Notes: generated from the sequence alone by a model not told the origin. A stretch of DNA of 64,000 nt from Parvibaculum lavamentivorans DS-1 (GCF_000017565.1 NC_009719.1:992001-1056000), one strand, 5' to 3'. Numbered from the stretch's first letter, positions 8,115-18,220 are shown. Program-made: numbers and translations.

Positions 8115-9536
8115 ATGAAGACGGAACCGCCAGCATCGATCAAACAGCGGCTCGCCAGCTATCTGGCACAACTGCCGCCGCCGACTGCCGTGAAGCTTGC
8201 CTCCGGTCTAGAGCGCGAGCGGCTTAGAGGGGTCACGGGGCTTCCTTACGAGATGATCCTTTCCGGATTGCGGCCGTTGCTCGCCTCGTTTCGCGGCAAG
8301 CGGCCGGGTTCGCCAGATCCCCTCCGTCAGTTCTGTCAGCCCTTCGAGGACTTGCTCGTTGACGGGCGAGACGGCGAACGCCGCCAGGGCCTCATTTCCC
8401 GTGCCTCCGTTCTGCGTGTCTGGAACTGGCTGGAAGACGATCTTTTGCCGGACGCCTTACCCGACATGAAGCGCCGCATCGTCGATCATACGCTGACAGG
8501 CGACACGGTGGCGCTGGGGGCGACCGTTTCCGTCATGCATGCCTCCGCGGCGTCCGCCATTCGGTCCGCCATAGAAGAGGCGCGCCGCGATGCCACGCAG
8601 CGCAAACAAGCGGAAAAACAGCTCGGTGGCGAAAGCGGCTTCGACGATGCCCGTGAAATAGCTGCCGTTCTTTCAATCGCGCCGGCGATGCTCGCACTGC
8701 AATCCATGTTGCCAAGAACGATCGAAAATCTGGACGACGCAACGCTTGCATCCGTGAAAGAGCTTTATGATACGACGGCTGAAACCTCGCCGGCGGATGC
8801 GCTCTATATTCCGTTTGCCGTAATGAGCCGGCTCGCCGAGCCGTCACAGATATTGCGGTTCGTCCGTAAAGTGGCGCATCAGCGAAACGACATGGTCATC
8901 AGCCGCTGTGACCTCGCAATCTTCGGCGAAATCCTTCTTGCAGAGATGGAAAAGATCGCGCGCAAGGCGGATGCTCTCCGTCCTGGTCATGCGGACCTGG
9001 GTATACTGCTGGAAGACGTGCGCCGGTTTGCGCGATTGTCCCGCGGCTTCACTGCCGAAATCGATCTGCGCCGGAACGGCGAGTGGGGTCAGCGTTTGCT
9101 GGCGGCGCGCGCGCGTGTTTCCGCAGCTGTTTCGCAGGAAATGTCCCGCTTCGAAAACGAACTCGTTCGTGCCTTGCCGTTCCATCAGATGGGGCAATAT
9201 GGGCGCGGAGGCCCCATGAAGCCGGATTTGCACAAGGCACCCGATAGCGGCCGTGCGGCACGCATGGAAGCTTGCCTCCGTTTCGTCGAAGGTGTCACAC
9301 CAATTTGCGAGCCCTTGGGCGCGCAAAGTCATTGCCGCAGTGTACGCCAGCAGGTCGAAACATACCTGGCAGCCTACGAAGACAGGTTGCTGGAAGAAAT
9401 TCGCGTGGCGAGCGGCACCGCGCGCGCCAATGCCGAACTGTTCCTCGAATTCGCAGCCGGTTTCCACGAGGCGCTGGGTGAGGAAAAGCAGGCGGAGATA
9501 CTCCGCCGCCGCGGCCAGGTTGCGACCCGATCCTGA
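8115..9536 (+). CDS. Conserved hypothetical protein, helical
   Basis: A 473-residue protein I cannot assign to a named family. I start it at the ATG at 8115 (MKTEPPASIKQRLASYLAQL); the open frame runs back to 7695 but upstream would overlap the cold-shock gene and its leader. It has no signal peptide and no clear TM segment. It is rich in charged amphipathic helices, for example residues about 155-175 (EEARRDATQRKQAEKQLGG) and 345-470. A cytoplasmic structural or regulatory role is possible, but none can be shown. It is convergent with the PLP enzyme, with only 4 bp between them. Confidence 0.75.
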   Translation: MKTEPPASIKQRLASYLAQLPPPTAVKLASGLERERLRGVTGLPYEMILSGLRPLLASFRGKRPGSPDPLRQFCQPFEDLLVDGRDGERRQGLISRASVLRVWNWLEDDLLPDALPDMKRRIVDHTLTGDTVALGATVSVMHASAASAIRSAIEEARRDATQRKQAEKQLGGESGFDDAREIAAVLSIAPAMLALQSMLPRTIENLDDATLASVKELYDTTAETSPADALYIPFAVMSRLAEPSQILRFVRKVAHQRNDMVISRCDLAIFGEILLAEMEKIARKADALRPGHADLGILLEDVRRFARLSRGFTAEIDLRRNGEWGQRLLAARARVSAAVSQEMSRFENELVRALPFHQMGQYGRGGPMKPDLHKAPDSGRAARMEACLRFVEGVTPICEPLGAQSHCRSVRQQVETYLAAYEDRLLEEIRVASGTARANAELFLEFAAGFHEALGEEKQAEILRRRGQVATRS

Positions 9537-9540
9537 CGCC

Positions 9541-10557
9541 TCAGAATTCTCCCTCATACGCAAATAATCCGGCCATTCCGCCCGTATGCAGAAATACGGC
9601 CGCGTCCTGCTTTGCGTAGTCTCCTGCCACAGCCTTTGCCAGAAATCCCGCCATTCCCTTGCCGGTATAGACGGGATCGAGAAGGACACCCTCCGTCCGT
9701 GCGGTAAGTTCCACCGCCTCTTTCATGGCTTCGGTTGGAATGCCGTATCGTTCTCCGAGAAAGCCCCCCTCCAGAGTCACCGCCGAAAGCTCCGGCAACG
9801 GCACATTCAGTATCTCCGCCGTTTTGCAGGCGAGGGCATGGATATCCTCGGCCATCCTGTGGTTGTCGGCGCGATAGACATTGATCCCGATGACCGCCGG
9901 TCCGTTCGGCCGAATTTGTGCGCCCGCAATCAGTCCCGCCTGCGTGCCGCCACTCGACGACGCATGAACAAGCGCAGCATTGGAAATGCTCAGCACCTCA
10001 AGCTGATCGGCAATCTCCAGATATGCGGCGGCGTAGCCAAGAGAGCCAACGGCGCTCGATCCGCCGACCGGCACAAAGTAAGGCTTTCCGCCGCGTCCTT
10101 CGATCTCCCGGAAAAGCTTCCTGAATACCTCGCCTGCGTCGGCATCCGCTTCTTCGATGCGCACTTCTGCTCCGAGAAGCCGGTCAAGCAGCAAGTTGCC
10201 GGAGCTGCGATAGGCATGTCCGCGATAAGGTACGCTGTCGAAGAGAACGAGCACGCATGAAAGCCCGGCCGCCGCCGCTGCCGCCGCCGTCTGGCGCGCA
10301 TGGTTTGATTGCAGCGCACCGGTGGTGATGATGGTATCCGCGCCTGCTGCCAGGGCTTCGCCGATCAGGAACTCGAGCTTGCGCGTCTTGTTGCCGCCGC
10401 TTGCCAGGCCCGTGCAGTCGTCACGCTTGATGAAGAGGCGAGGGAGTTCACGGTTCGCACGTTTTTCGAGAGCATGACGCAGCCGCTTCATCTCGAGGAG
10501 CGGCGTCGGTAGATGAGCGAGCGAAAATCGCGGAAAATCGTCTGGCGTCTTTGTCAC
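9541..10557 (-). CDS. D-cysteine desulfhydrase / ACC-deaminase-family PLP enzyme
   Basis: A 338-residue tryptophan-synthase-beta-fold PLP enzyme. The Schiff-base Lys lies in the family motif SGGNKTRKLEFLIGEALAAG (near residue 58), TGALQSNHARQTAAAA binds substrate and SSSGGTQAGL is the phosphate-binding loop. The family includes 1-aminocyclopropane-1-carboxylate deaminases and D-cysteine desulfhydrases, which release ammonia plus a keto acid (and sulfide from D-Cys). General similarity favours the D-cysteine type, but that is not certain. The start is GTG, 3 nt after the stop of the CoA transferase gene, so the two are one operon. Confidence 0.85.
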   Translation of the reverse strand: MTKTPDDFPRFSLAHLPTPLLEMKRLRHALEKRANRELPRLFIKRDDCTGLASGGNKTRKLEFLIGEALAAGADTIITTGALQSNHARQTAAAAAAAGLSCVLVLFDSVPYRGHAYRSSGNLLLDRLLGAEVRIEEADADAGEVFRKLFREIEGRGGKPYFVPVGGSSAVGSLGYAAAYLEIADQLEVLSISNAALVHASSSGGTQAGLIAGAQIRPNGPAVIGINVYRADNHRMAEDIHALACKTAEILNVPLPELSAVTLEGGFLGERYGIPTEAMKEAVELTARTEGVLLDPVYTGKGMAGFLAKAVAGDYAKQDAAVFLHTGGMAGLFAYEGEF

Positions 10558-10560
10558 CGT

Positions 10561-11784
10561 TCAGATCACTCCCTCAGCTCGGAACGCGGCGATTTCGTCG
10601 GGCGCATAACCAAGATCTTCCAATATCGTCTCTGTATGTTCGCCCAGAACCGGCGCCCGCTCGCGGATCGTTCCGGGGGTGCGCGACATGCGTATCGGCG
10701 CTTCCATGATCGGGGCGGGCTTGGGCATGCCCGGAAATCCCAACGGATGCAGATAACCCATGGCGGCGATGTGCCGGTCATCAAGTGCCTGTTGCGGCGT
10801 ATAGACTGGACCAGCCGGAATGCGCGCTTTCTCCAGTTCGGAGAGTGCTTCTTCCGTGGTGCGTGTTTCGGCCCAGCGCGATGTCCGTTCGGACAGCAGC
10901 TTGCCGTTGTCTCCGCGCGCAAGGTCGTCCTTGAAGCGCGGGTCGCTGAGCCAGTGATCTTCGCCCATCAGCCTTGCCCATCGCTTGAAAAGAGGTTGTC
11001 CGATCGCCTGGACCAATATCCATCCATCTTTGGTCCGCACGATGTCGGCCGGTCCTGCATAAGGGGAGCGGTTGCCGATGGCGACACGGTTCGTCTGCCG
11101 GAGGTCCTGTTCGATTAGATGAAAATTGAAATAGGCGAGCGCTGTGGAAAGAAGAGATCCCTCGACTATCTGCCCCTTCCCCGATTGTGCCCGCTCCATC
11201 AGGGCTGCCATTGTGCCGAAAGCCGAGAGGGAGGCGGTGCCGAAATCGACCCAGGGCGCGTAGCTTTTGACCGGCTCTTCGGGATAACCCGTCAGGTAAG
11301 CGGCGCCGACCATGGATTGCGCCACGCCGTCAAAGCCGGTGCGCTCGCTATAGGGGCCACCATGCCCGAAGGCGGACACTGTCGTCAGGATGATGTCGGG
11401 CTTTACGGCCGTCAGACTCTCATAATCAAGGCCCATCGCCTTCAGTGTGGAAGGCGGCAGATTGGCGACGACCACATCAGCTGTGGCGACCAGGCGGCGG
11501 ACAATGCCGCGCCCTGTTTCCGTCATGGGGTCCAGTGTGAGGCCTCGCTTGTTCCGGTTCATCTGCAGGAACATGGCGCCTTCGCCGCCTTCGCCCGGTC
11601 CCGCCTCCGGCACGATCGGTTGCACGAAGCGGTCCTCGCTGCCCTCCCGCTTCTCGATGCGGATCACTTCCGCACCAAGATCGCCCAAGAGAGCAGCGCA
11701 GTAAGGCCCGGCGATATAGCGGCCGAAATCGAGGACCCGCACGCCCGACAGAACACCTTTTCCCCCTTCGCTCTTCCCGACCAT
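10561..11784 (-). CDS. CaiB/BaiF-family (class III) CoA transferase
   Basis: A 407-residue class III CoA transferase. The N-terminal VLDFGRYIAGPYCAALLGDLG, the RNKRGLTLD segment and the catalytic-Asp region (SYAPWVDFGTASLSAFG, Asp near 178) are all present. It moves CoA between carboxylic acids, as in carnitine, bile-acid or 2-methylacyl catabolism. An excellent ribosome site (AGGAGG, 6 nt spacing) fixes the start. It is followed after 3 nt by the PLP enzyme. The substrate is not predictable. Confidence 0.9.
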   Translation of the reverse strand: MVGKSEGGKGVLSGVRVLDFGRYIAGPYCAALLGDLGAEVIRIEKREGSEDRFVQPIVPEAGPGEGGEGAMFLQMNRNKRGLTLDPMTETGRGIVRRLVATADVVVANLPPSTLKAMGLDYESLTAVKPDIILTTVSAFGHGGPYSERTGFDGVAQSMVGAAYLTGYPEEPVKSYAPWVDFGTASLSAFGTMAALMERAQSGKGQIVEGSLLSTALAYFNFHLIEQDLRQTNRVAIGNRSPYAGPADIVRTKDGWILVQAIGQPLFKRWARLMGEDHWLSDPRFKDDLARGDNGKLLSERTSRWAETRTTEEALSELEKARIPAGPVYTPQQALDDRHIAAMGYLHPLGFPGMPKPAPIMEAPIRMSRTPGTIRERAPVLGEHTETILEDLGYAPDEIAAFRAEGVI

Positions 11785-12001
11785 GAGATTCCTCCTTTTC
11801 CCTCTGTCTCATTTCCGTACACCGGACAAGAGCGCGCAAAGATAGGGGCCGTGCCTTGATTGAGGAAGGCCGCCCGAGGAAATTTTGCATTTTATTTAGG
11901 CTTTGCCACCTACTCTACGGCGGTAGGGGAAGCGAGCGCGTGAGCGTCCGCAGAAGTCAGAGGATGGCGTGCCGGGATCGGAACACACGACAGGAGAGGC
12001 T

Positions 12002-13822
12002 GTGCCCGAAGTGCAGGCCGCCTCGGAGGTGGAGTGCAGCTATCGCTGGACGGGCGAGTTCGCCGATCCCGCGCTGGAGGCAGGCTATCTGCGCGCCAGT
12101 TGGACCGAAGCACATTCAAGACTGAAGGCGCTTCTCATAGCCATCTATGTCTTTGTCAGCTGGGCCGCCTTCGACCTGGTGGCTATGGGCTTCGGCTGGC
12201 CTTTTGTCCTGTTGACCGTCGCCCGCTTCGCCGCGCTCGGCAGCACGCTTCTTGCCCTGAAAGTGTTCCGCACGCCGGATAACCGATCCGCGTTCATGAT
12301 ATGCGCCGGCGTTACGCAAGCCATCGTCTGCATTGTCGCGCCGCTCTCGCTCATGCTGGGCGGGGTTCAGTTCGCCGCGGCTTTGCTCAGCATCGTGGTC
12401 ATTCTTTTCGCATTCTATGTCGGCGTTCCTTCGCGTCTGCCGGTCAATCTTGCCCTGTCCGCGAGTCTCAGCCTCGGTTTCGTCGCGGTAACGCCTTTTC
12501 TCACAGAAGTCTCTCTACTGACGATCCTGGAGATCGGTGTTCTCTTCATGGTGGTGAATGCCATCGGCGCTGAATTGGTCCGGAGCGCCAACCGTCTGCG
12601 CCGGACCGGGTTTCTCACTCTGATGCGGCAGCAGGAGCTCTACGAGCAACTGAAGCGTGAGGTTGAAGTGCGCCAAGAAGCCGAGCAGGCGGTTCGCGCA
12701 ACCGAGGAAAGCTTCCAGAGCATCTTCTATGCAGCGCCCTTGCCGATCTCTCTGGTGGACCCGTCGACCTTCCGCGTCATGCAGGCAAACATGGCGGCGC
12801 TCGCGCTTTTCGGTATCGACGAAACGGAAGCCGATGGTTTCGACGTTCGCGAGTTTTTCGACGAGGAAGACCTTCCCGCCCGCCTGGACCGTCTGGTTCT
12901 CGGCGGCCGTGCCGGCGCCCCGGTGGAATTCTGTCTGAAGCGTCGCGATGGCGCGGTTATTTGGGCGCTGGTATCGGCTGCTGTTGTGAGCTTTCACGGC
13001 CGCCGTGCGCTGCTGATCGGCATACAGGACGTAACGGTGCGTCACAAGGAAGCCGAGGCGCTGCGAGAGGCGCGCGATCAGGCGACGGCCGCCAGCCGTT
13101 CGAAATCTGAATTCCTCGCCAATATGAGCCATGAATTGCGCACACCGCTGAATGCCATCATCGGATTTTCCGAGGCGTTGGAGCGCGAGCTGTTCGGTCC
13201 CGTCGGCAATCCGCGCTACCGCGAGTACGCCGAGGATATCCATGATAGTGGCGTTCACTTGCTCAGCCTGATCAATGACATTCTCGATCTTTCCAAAATC
13301 GAGGCCGGTCATTTCAAGCTGCATGAGGACGAAACGGATCTCGATCATATCGTCGCTGCCGCTACGCGCATTGTGCGCCACCGCGCGCAGCAGGCGAACA
13401 TCGCGATCGAATGCAGGTTGCCTCAGCCGCCGCTTGCTGTGCTGGTGGATGAACGTGCCCTGAAGCAGGTGCTGATAAATCTCGTGTCCAATGCCGTGAA
13501 GTTCAGCCCGGATGGGAGTTTGATTCTCGTCGAGGCGAACGTGACCACTCAAGGGCTTCGCATATCGGTTGCGGACAAAGGCGTCGGAATTGCGCCGGAA
13601 GACATTCCGCGGGCGCTGACGCCGTTCACGCAGCTCGACGGTTCTCTTTCACGCGCTCATGAAGGCACGGGCCTCGGTCTTCCATTGGCCAAGCATCTGA
13701 CGGAGCTTCATGACGGCAAGCTCTTCATCGAGAGCGCCGTCGATGTCGGAACGACCGTTTATGTCGATCTGCCGCTATCGCGCGTTGTCGGACATGCGGA
13801 GCAGAAACAGGCGATCGTCTGA
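12002..13822 (+). CDS. Membrane-bound PAS sensor histidine kinase (orphan)
   Basis: A 606-residue kinase started at the GTG at 12002, because AGGAGAGG lies just upstream; an in-frame GTG at 11969 lacks such a site. N-terminal residues about 40-200 form five to six TM helices. A coiled linker, one PAS domain (about 225-350), HisKA with FLANMSHELRTPLNAIIGFSE and HATPase_c (NLVSNAVKFSPDG, GTGLGLPLAKHLTELH) follow. No receiver domain and no adjacent regulator gene exist, so the partner must be encoded elsewhere. The catalytic core resembles that of the kinase at 38252-40117 and the PleC/DivJ type. Confidence 0.9.
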   Translation: MPEVQAASEVECSYRWTGEFADPALEAGYLRASWTEAHSRLKALLIAIYVFVSWAAFDLVAMGFGWPFVLLTVARFAALGSTLLALKVFRTPDNRSAFMICAGVTQAIVCIVAPLSLMLGGVQFAAALLSIVVILFAFYVGVPSRLPVNLALSASLSLGFVAVTPFLTEVSLLTILEIGVLFMVVNAIGAELVRSANRLRRTGFLTLMRQQELYEQLKREVEVRQEAEQAVRATEESFQSIFYAAPLPISLVDPSTFRVMQANMAALALFGIDETEADGFDVREFFDEEDLPARLDRLVLGGRAGAPVEFCLKRRDGAVIWALVSAAVVSFHGRRALLIGIQDVTVRHKEAEALREARDQATAASRSKSEFLANMSHELRTPLNAIIGFSEALERELFGPVGNPRYREYAEDIHDSGVHLLSLINDILDLSKIEAGHFKLHEDETDLDHIVAAATRIVRHRAQQANIAIECRLPQPPLAVLVDERALKQVLINLVSNAVKFSPDGSLILVEANVTTQGLRISVADKGVGIAPEDIPRALTPFTQLDGSLSRAHEGTGLGLPLAKHLTELHDGKLFIESAVDVGTTVYVDLPLSRVVGHAEQKQAIV

Positions 13823-13824
13823 TT

Positions 13825-15999
13825 TCAGTTGGCAGCAGCCGCGCGCTTGCCGGGACGGTATTCCTCGGCGATATGCGGCCCCAGCTCCTCGGCGGTAAAG
13901 AAGACCGGTTTCGTCCGTTTGCCGACAAAAAGGGGCGCTTGATCCGCATAATGTGGTGAGGAGATGTCGAGGGTGGCCGAGCCGAACTGGTGCGTGCTTT
14001 CCGACGTCAGCCGTCCTGCCTTGTCCCATTCGACGAACATGATGAACGTATCCCCGCCATGAGCCGTCAAGGTGCCGTCCTCCTCGCGCGTGCCGTAGAT
14101 CGCGCGGAGTACGTCCGGTGCGCCGTCGACCGGCAGGTCAACCGCTCCGCGGCGGAAACGGTTTACTTCGCCCCATTCGGGATCAAGCCGTCCGAAATGG
14201 GTTTTGAGGCGGTTCATTGCCGTCCGCAGCGTGTCCATTGGCGCGGGTGGCGTCTGCCCACTGATGCCTGCTGTTACCACTGGCTCGGCCGTCAGAACGG
14301 CGAGCGCTGCGCCGCGGCTCTCGACATTCGCCACGCGGTCCCAGGCGCGCAGGATCGCTTGCGCTTCCTTGAGGTCGACATCGTCGCCCGGATCCGCCGC
14401 CAACACCTCATCGATGATCTCCGCCATCCGGGAGTCTTCGCTGTAGCTGACATCGTATTTGTAGCGCCGGAATTCCTCTCCACTGATCGAAGTGTCGGCG
14501 CCGTAGGTCTCCTCGAGCCGTTTTGCGCGGTTGGTCATGTCGGACTGAATGCCCAGCGCCTCGGAGAAATCTTCCTGCCGCAGATTGTCGTTTGCTGCGG
14601 TCGCGCGAAACGGCGTGTTGTTGGCATTGAAGACGTAGCCTGAATTCGGATTGACGATCATCGGGACATCGTCGAACGGCAAATAGTCACGCCAGATGAG
14701 CGATGAATCGTCGCCCGGCAGAATCTCCGACCAGTCGACGCCTTCTTTCCTGTCGGGAAATTGAGCATTGTAGATATAGGCGATGTTCCCCTGTCGATCC
14801 GCATATAGATAATTGATGCTCGGCAATGCCTGAAGCTTCATCGCCTCCATCCATTCGCTGAGCTGCGTTGCCTTGTCGAGCGCGTAATATTGCTCCACCT
14901 GCCGGATTTCTCCGATACCGGCGTAGCGAACGGCGTAGGCCCCATTGGGGGTCTTTAACACCGGTCCATGTTCCGAGCGAAGCACCTCGCGTTCGACCGT
15001 CCACCAGAACGGACCCCAGAGCTTGACGCGTATACGCGCCATGCGCTTTTCAAAATCCCACCACTCGCCGTCCAGCAGGTACTGGTCTTCGTCGTCCGGT
15101 TTGAGTGTGAGCTGATATACATCGACAAGATCAGGCTCGTTTACGGTGTTGGCCCAGCCGAGATGGGCATTATGGCCATGCAGCATGAAAGGCGAGCCTG
15201 GAAAGAAGCCGCCGGCGACATGCCAGCCTTCGTCGCTTTCGAGCACCGCTTCGTACCATGCGACAGGCCCTGTGAATGGCTGGTGCGAATTGACGAGAAG
15301 CCGCGTCGCGCCGTCCGCCGAACGGGCGGGGCTCACGGCGACGCCGTTGGAGCCGATCGGGTGGGGTTCATCCGTAGGCAGAAAAGCATCCACGCCTTCC
15401 TTGGACAGCCCGCCCGACTTGCCGACACGGCCCTCGAACACCGCCATCAAAACCTTGTCGAGCCCGTAGAAAAAGGGCGTCTTGAAAATGAAGCCGGCGG
15501 CGACGTCCTTTCCGTTGAGGGGCAGAAAGCCGGAAGCCGCCTCCTCGGGATGGAGGGCGGCATAGTAATTGACGCCATCGGCATAGGCTTCGATGACCCG
15601 GCGCACTTCCGGCGAAAGATCGCTTTCATACCGCGCATCGACGGTTTCCCACACGCCCATCAGATTGACCAGATAGTCGGTGATCGCCGCTCTTTCTCCC
15701 TTCACCGAAGCTAGTTCTCCGCGCGTCGCGATCGCCACTTCCTGAATGGTGGCGAAATCGTCCTCCGAATGGGCAAAGCCAAAGCCAAAAGCAACATCGA
15801 CATCCCTTTTTCCGAAGATATGAGGTACGCCCCAGGTGTCGCGTTTGATCGTCGCATCGTAGTTCGCGGCGCGCGCGAGCATCGGGGCCGGGTCGGCGGG
15901 CGCCGGGGCTTCTATCGCTCCACGCACCAGAACTACGGTGAGTACCGTCAGAACGAGGCCTGCGAGACCCAGAAACCCTGTCTTGATGATGCGCGGCAC
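13825..15999 (-). CDS. Penicillin-acylase-family Ntn hydrolase (AHL-acylase-like)
   Basis: A 724-residue precursor of the N-terminal-nucleophile penicillin/acyl-homoserine-lactone acylases. A GTG start at 15999 gives an N-terminal TM/signal segment (LGLAGLVLTVLTVVLV). The open frame runs to 16455, but that part overlaps the divergent ccmI and is an artefact. The alpha chain starts near KRDTWGVPHIFG. The autocatalytic cut should fall before the Ser of HPIGSNGVAVSP (about residue 217), which becomes the nucleophile. GHNAHLGWANT follows, as in the family. It hydrolyses amides of acyl or aromatic acids in the periplasm; quorum quenching is possible but unproven. Confidence 0.88.
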   Translation of the reverse strand: MPRIIKTGFLGLAGLVLTVLTVVLVRGAIEAPAPADPAPMLARAANYDATIKRDTWGVPHIFGKRDVDVAFGFGFAHSEDDFATIQEVAIATRGELASVKGERAAITDYLVNLMGVWETVDARYESDLSPEVRRVIEAYADGVNYYAALHPEEAASGFLPLNGKDVAAGFIFKTPFFYGLDKVLMAVFEGRVGKSGGLSKEGVDAFLPTDEPHPIGSNGVAVSPARSADGATRLLVNSHQPFTGPVAWYEAVLESDEGWHVAGGFFPGSPFMLHGHNAHLGWANTVNEPDLVDVYQLTLKPDDEDQYLLDGEWWDFEKRMARIRVKLWGPFWWTVEREVLRSEHGPVLKTPNGAYAVRYAGIGEIRQVEQYYALDKATQLSEWMEAMKLQALPSINYLYADRQGNIAYIYNAQFPDRKEGVDWSEILPGDDSSLIWRDYLPFDDVPMIVNPNSGYVFNANNTPFRATAANDNLRQEDFSEALGIQSDMTNRAKRLEETYGADTSISGEEFRRYKYDVSYSEDSRMAEIIDEVLAADPGDDVDLKEAQAILRAWDRVANVESRGAALAVLTAEPVVTAGISGQTPPAPMDTLRTAMNRLKTHFGRLDPEWGEVNRFRRGAVDLPVDGAPDVLRAIYGTREEDGTLTAHGGDTFIMFVEWDKAGRLTSESTHQFGSATLDISSPHYADQAPLFVGKRTKPVFFTAEELGPHIAEEYRPGKRAAAAN

Positions 16000-16148
16000 G
16001 AGGTAGTCCTCTCCAAATTGTGCTGGAGCGCAGACTAGCCGTAAGGTCCGCGCCGTCAACGTCTGCCGCAGGCTGCGTCTCTCCGCCGCTTTCCGGGCCT
16101 TGTCTAAGCCTCTATACAGGGCACTCAATTTCCACACAGGGTGCTTCC

Positions 16149-17231
16149 GTGGCAAATATCCTGCTTTTTCTTGCTTTCGCAGCGCTGACCGGAGGTGCGC
16201 TGCTGCTGCTGCTCCGGCCGTTGCGCGCCGGCGCGGCCGCATCGCGCCAAGGGGCGGGCGAGAGCGAGGTTGCGCTTTACCGCGACCAGCTGGCCGAGAT
16301 TTCGCGCGACCTCGAGCGGGGCGTGATCGGCGAGACGGAAGCGGATGCCGCACGCATCGAAGTATCGCGCCGTCTCCTTGCGGCAGATGAGGCCCGCGCC
16401 GTGGAACGAGGCATGGCCGGTGCCGCCGATCCCCGCTGGCGCAAGGGCGCGGCACTGGCCATGGCCGTCGGGATCCCGATGATTGCGCTTGCGATTTATC
16501 TCGACGCGGGTTCGCCCGGGCTTCCCGGGCAACCCTTCGCGGAACGCTTGGCCACGCCGGCGGACGAATTGCCGCTCGAAGGTCTCATCGTTCGCATCGA
16601 GCGTCATTTGAAGGAGCAGCCCGATGATGTACGCGGCTGGGAATTGATAGCACCAGCCTATCTGCAACTCGGCCGTTTCGACGATGCAGCGAATGCCTGG
16701 ACGCGCGCCATGCTGATCGATGGCGTGACGGCGGATCGTCTCGTTGCGCGGGGAGAAGCAAGAGCGTTCGCCAATGAGAACGCTGTCGGTTCCGCCGCCC
16801 GAGCTGACTTCGAAAAGGCAGTCGAACTCGATCCGGCTCACCCGCGCGCGCAATACTTCCTCGGCGTCGCCGAACTCGATGCCGGAGAAAGGGACGCTGC
16901 GCTTGCCCGCTGGAAGGCTTTGCTCGCGCGCGCGCCAGACGATGCCGCTTGGGCGGCGGGCCTTCGCATCCGCATTGCCGAAATCGAAGGCAAGCCGGCT
17001 ATTTCTCCCGAAGACGAACCCATGATTCGCGGCATGGTCGAGGGGCTCGCCGCCCGGCTGGAGGATGACCCACGCAATCTCGAAGGCTGGCTCCGCCTCA
17101 TCCGCTCTTATGGTGTGCTGGGAGAGCGCGCGCGGGCGGCCGATGCGCTCGCAACCGCCCGCGCAACCTTTGCCGGTGATCCTGCCGCGCTTGAGCAGCT
17201 GAAAAGCGCCGAAACCGCTCTCCCTGAGTAA
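16149..17231 (+). CDS. ccmI: Cytochrome c maturation protein CcmI (CycH)
   Basis: A 360-residue c-type cytochrome biogenesis protein. It starts at the GTG at 16149, immediately before a TM helix (ANILLFLAFAALTGGALLLLL). A cytoplasmic loop (VALYRDQLAEISRDLERGVI, the family signature), a second TM (AALAMAVGIPMIALAIYL) and periplasmic TPR repeats (about 170-350) follow. CcmI delivers apocytochrome c to the CcmF/H heme ligase. ccmE, ccmF and ccmH lie downstream but are separated from it by a chitosanase-like gene, which is unusual. Confidence 0.93.
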   Translation: MANILLFLAFAALTGGALLLLLRPLRAGAAASRQGAGESEVALYRDQLAEISRDLERGVIGETEADAARIEVSRRLLAADEARAVERGMAGAADPRWRKGAALAMAVGIPMIALAIYLDAGSPGLPGQPFAERLATPADELPLEGLIVRIERHLKEQPDDVRGWELIAPAYLQLGRFDDAANAWTRAMLIDGVTADRLVARGEARAFANENAVGSAARADFEKAVELDPAHPRAQYFLGVAELDAGERDAALARWKALLARAPDDAAWAAGLRIRIAEIEGKPAISPEDEPMIRGMVEGLAARLEDDPRNLEGWLRLIRSYGVLGERARAADALATARATFAGDPAALEQLKSAETALPE

Positions 17232-17287
17232 TCCCCGGCGTCTTCGTCTGCGCTAGGATCGCTGGCGACTCATACGGGGTGGGGATC

Positions 17288-18220
17288 ATGCTCAGCGAAC
17301 TTCAGAAAGAGGCCGCCAAGGCCATCGTCAATATCTTCGAGACGGGCGCGGTGCGCGGCGATTATGCACGCGTTACGCTCCTTGCCGGCGATAGCGGCCA
17401 TCTGACCTATGGCCGCGCCCAGACGACGCTCGGCAGCGGCAATCTCCACCTTCTCATCAAGGCATATTGCGAAGCGCCCGGTGCGGCGTATGCGCGTGCA
17501 TGCGAGCCCTATCTTCCGCGGCTTGCCGATATCGACCTCCGCCTCGATAGCGACTGGACATTCCGAAACCTCCTGAAGGAAGCCGGCGCCGACCCCGTCA
17601 TGCGTGACACGCAGGATGCTTTCTTCGACCGTGTTTACTGGACGCCTGCCGCTGCTTCCGCCATCCGGCTGGGTCTTACCGAAGCGCTATCCCTCGCTAT
17701 CGTTTATGACAGCGTCGTTCACGGATCGTGGATCTCGCTTCGCGATCGCACGCTGGCAAAAGCCGGACAGCCCTCAAAGGCGGGCGAGCGCGCATGGTCT
17801 CTCGCTTATGTCAGGGAGCGGCGAAACTGGCTCGCCATGCATTCGAATACATTGCTGCGCAAGACGATCTATCGCATGGAAGCGTTCGAGGCGCTCATCG
17901 CCGCGAAAAACTGGTCTCTCGCCTTGCCGATGACGGTGCGCGGTATTCGTATCGACGAACCGGCATTGGGATATCGGCCGCCCGTCACCGCTTCCGCCAC
18001 TGACGTCACCACCCGCAATCTCCGCCTCACCAGCCCCCGCATGACCGGGAACGACGTGCGCGCGCTGGAAGCGGCGCTGGTGAAAGAAGGCTATGCCATC
18101 AATTGCGATGGCGTCTTTGATGAAGGGCTGGAAAAGGCGCTCAAATCCTTTCAACAGGATTATGGCCTCATTGCCGATGGGGTCGCCGGCCCCGCCACCC
18201 GCATCATGCTGGGTATTTAA
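17288..18220 (+). CDS. GH46 chitosanase-like protein with peptidoglycan-binding domain
   Basis: A 310-residue two-domain protein. Residues about 5-215 match the GH46 chitosanase pattern: IVNIFETG with a Glu at 18, [20 protein letters not shown] with an Asp at 35 (the spacing of the catalytic Glu/Asp pair in GH46), and [17 protein letters not shown] plus [11 protein letters not shown]. Residues about 240-310 are a PG_binding_1 domain ([15 protein letters not shown], then [13 protein letters not shown]). No signal peptide is seen. The ATG at 17288 is preferred to an in-frame GTG 9 nt upstream. It lies between ccmI and ccmE on the same strand. Its likely target is cell-wall glycan or chitosan. 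Confidence 0.85.
   Translation: MLSELQKEAAKAIVNIFETGAVRGDYARVTLLAGDSGHLTYGRAQTTLGSGNLHLLIKAYCEAPGAAYARACEPYLPRLADIDLRLDSDWTFRNLLKEAGADPVMRDTQDAFFDRVYWTPAAASAIRLGLTEALSLAIVYDSVVHGSWISLRDRTLAKAGQPSKAGERAWSLAYVRERRNWLAMHSNTLLRKTIYRMEAFEALIAAKNWSLALPMTVRGIRIDEPALGYRPPVTASATDVTTRNLRLTSPRMTGNDVRALEAALVKEGYAINCDGVFDEGLEKALKSFQQDYGLIADGVAGPATRIMLGI

Noticed and set aside
16000-16455. 152-codon N-terminal extension of the penicillin-acylase frame
   Set aside because: It overlaps divergent ccmI, is Arg/Pro-rich, and precedes a good TM signal segment that should be N-terminal.
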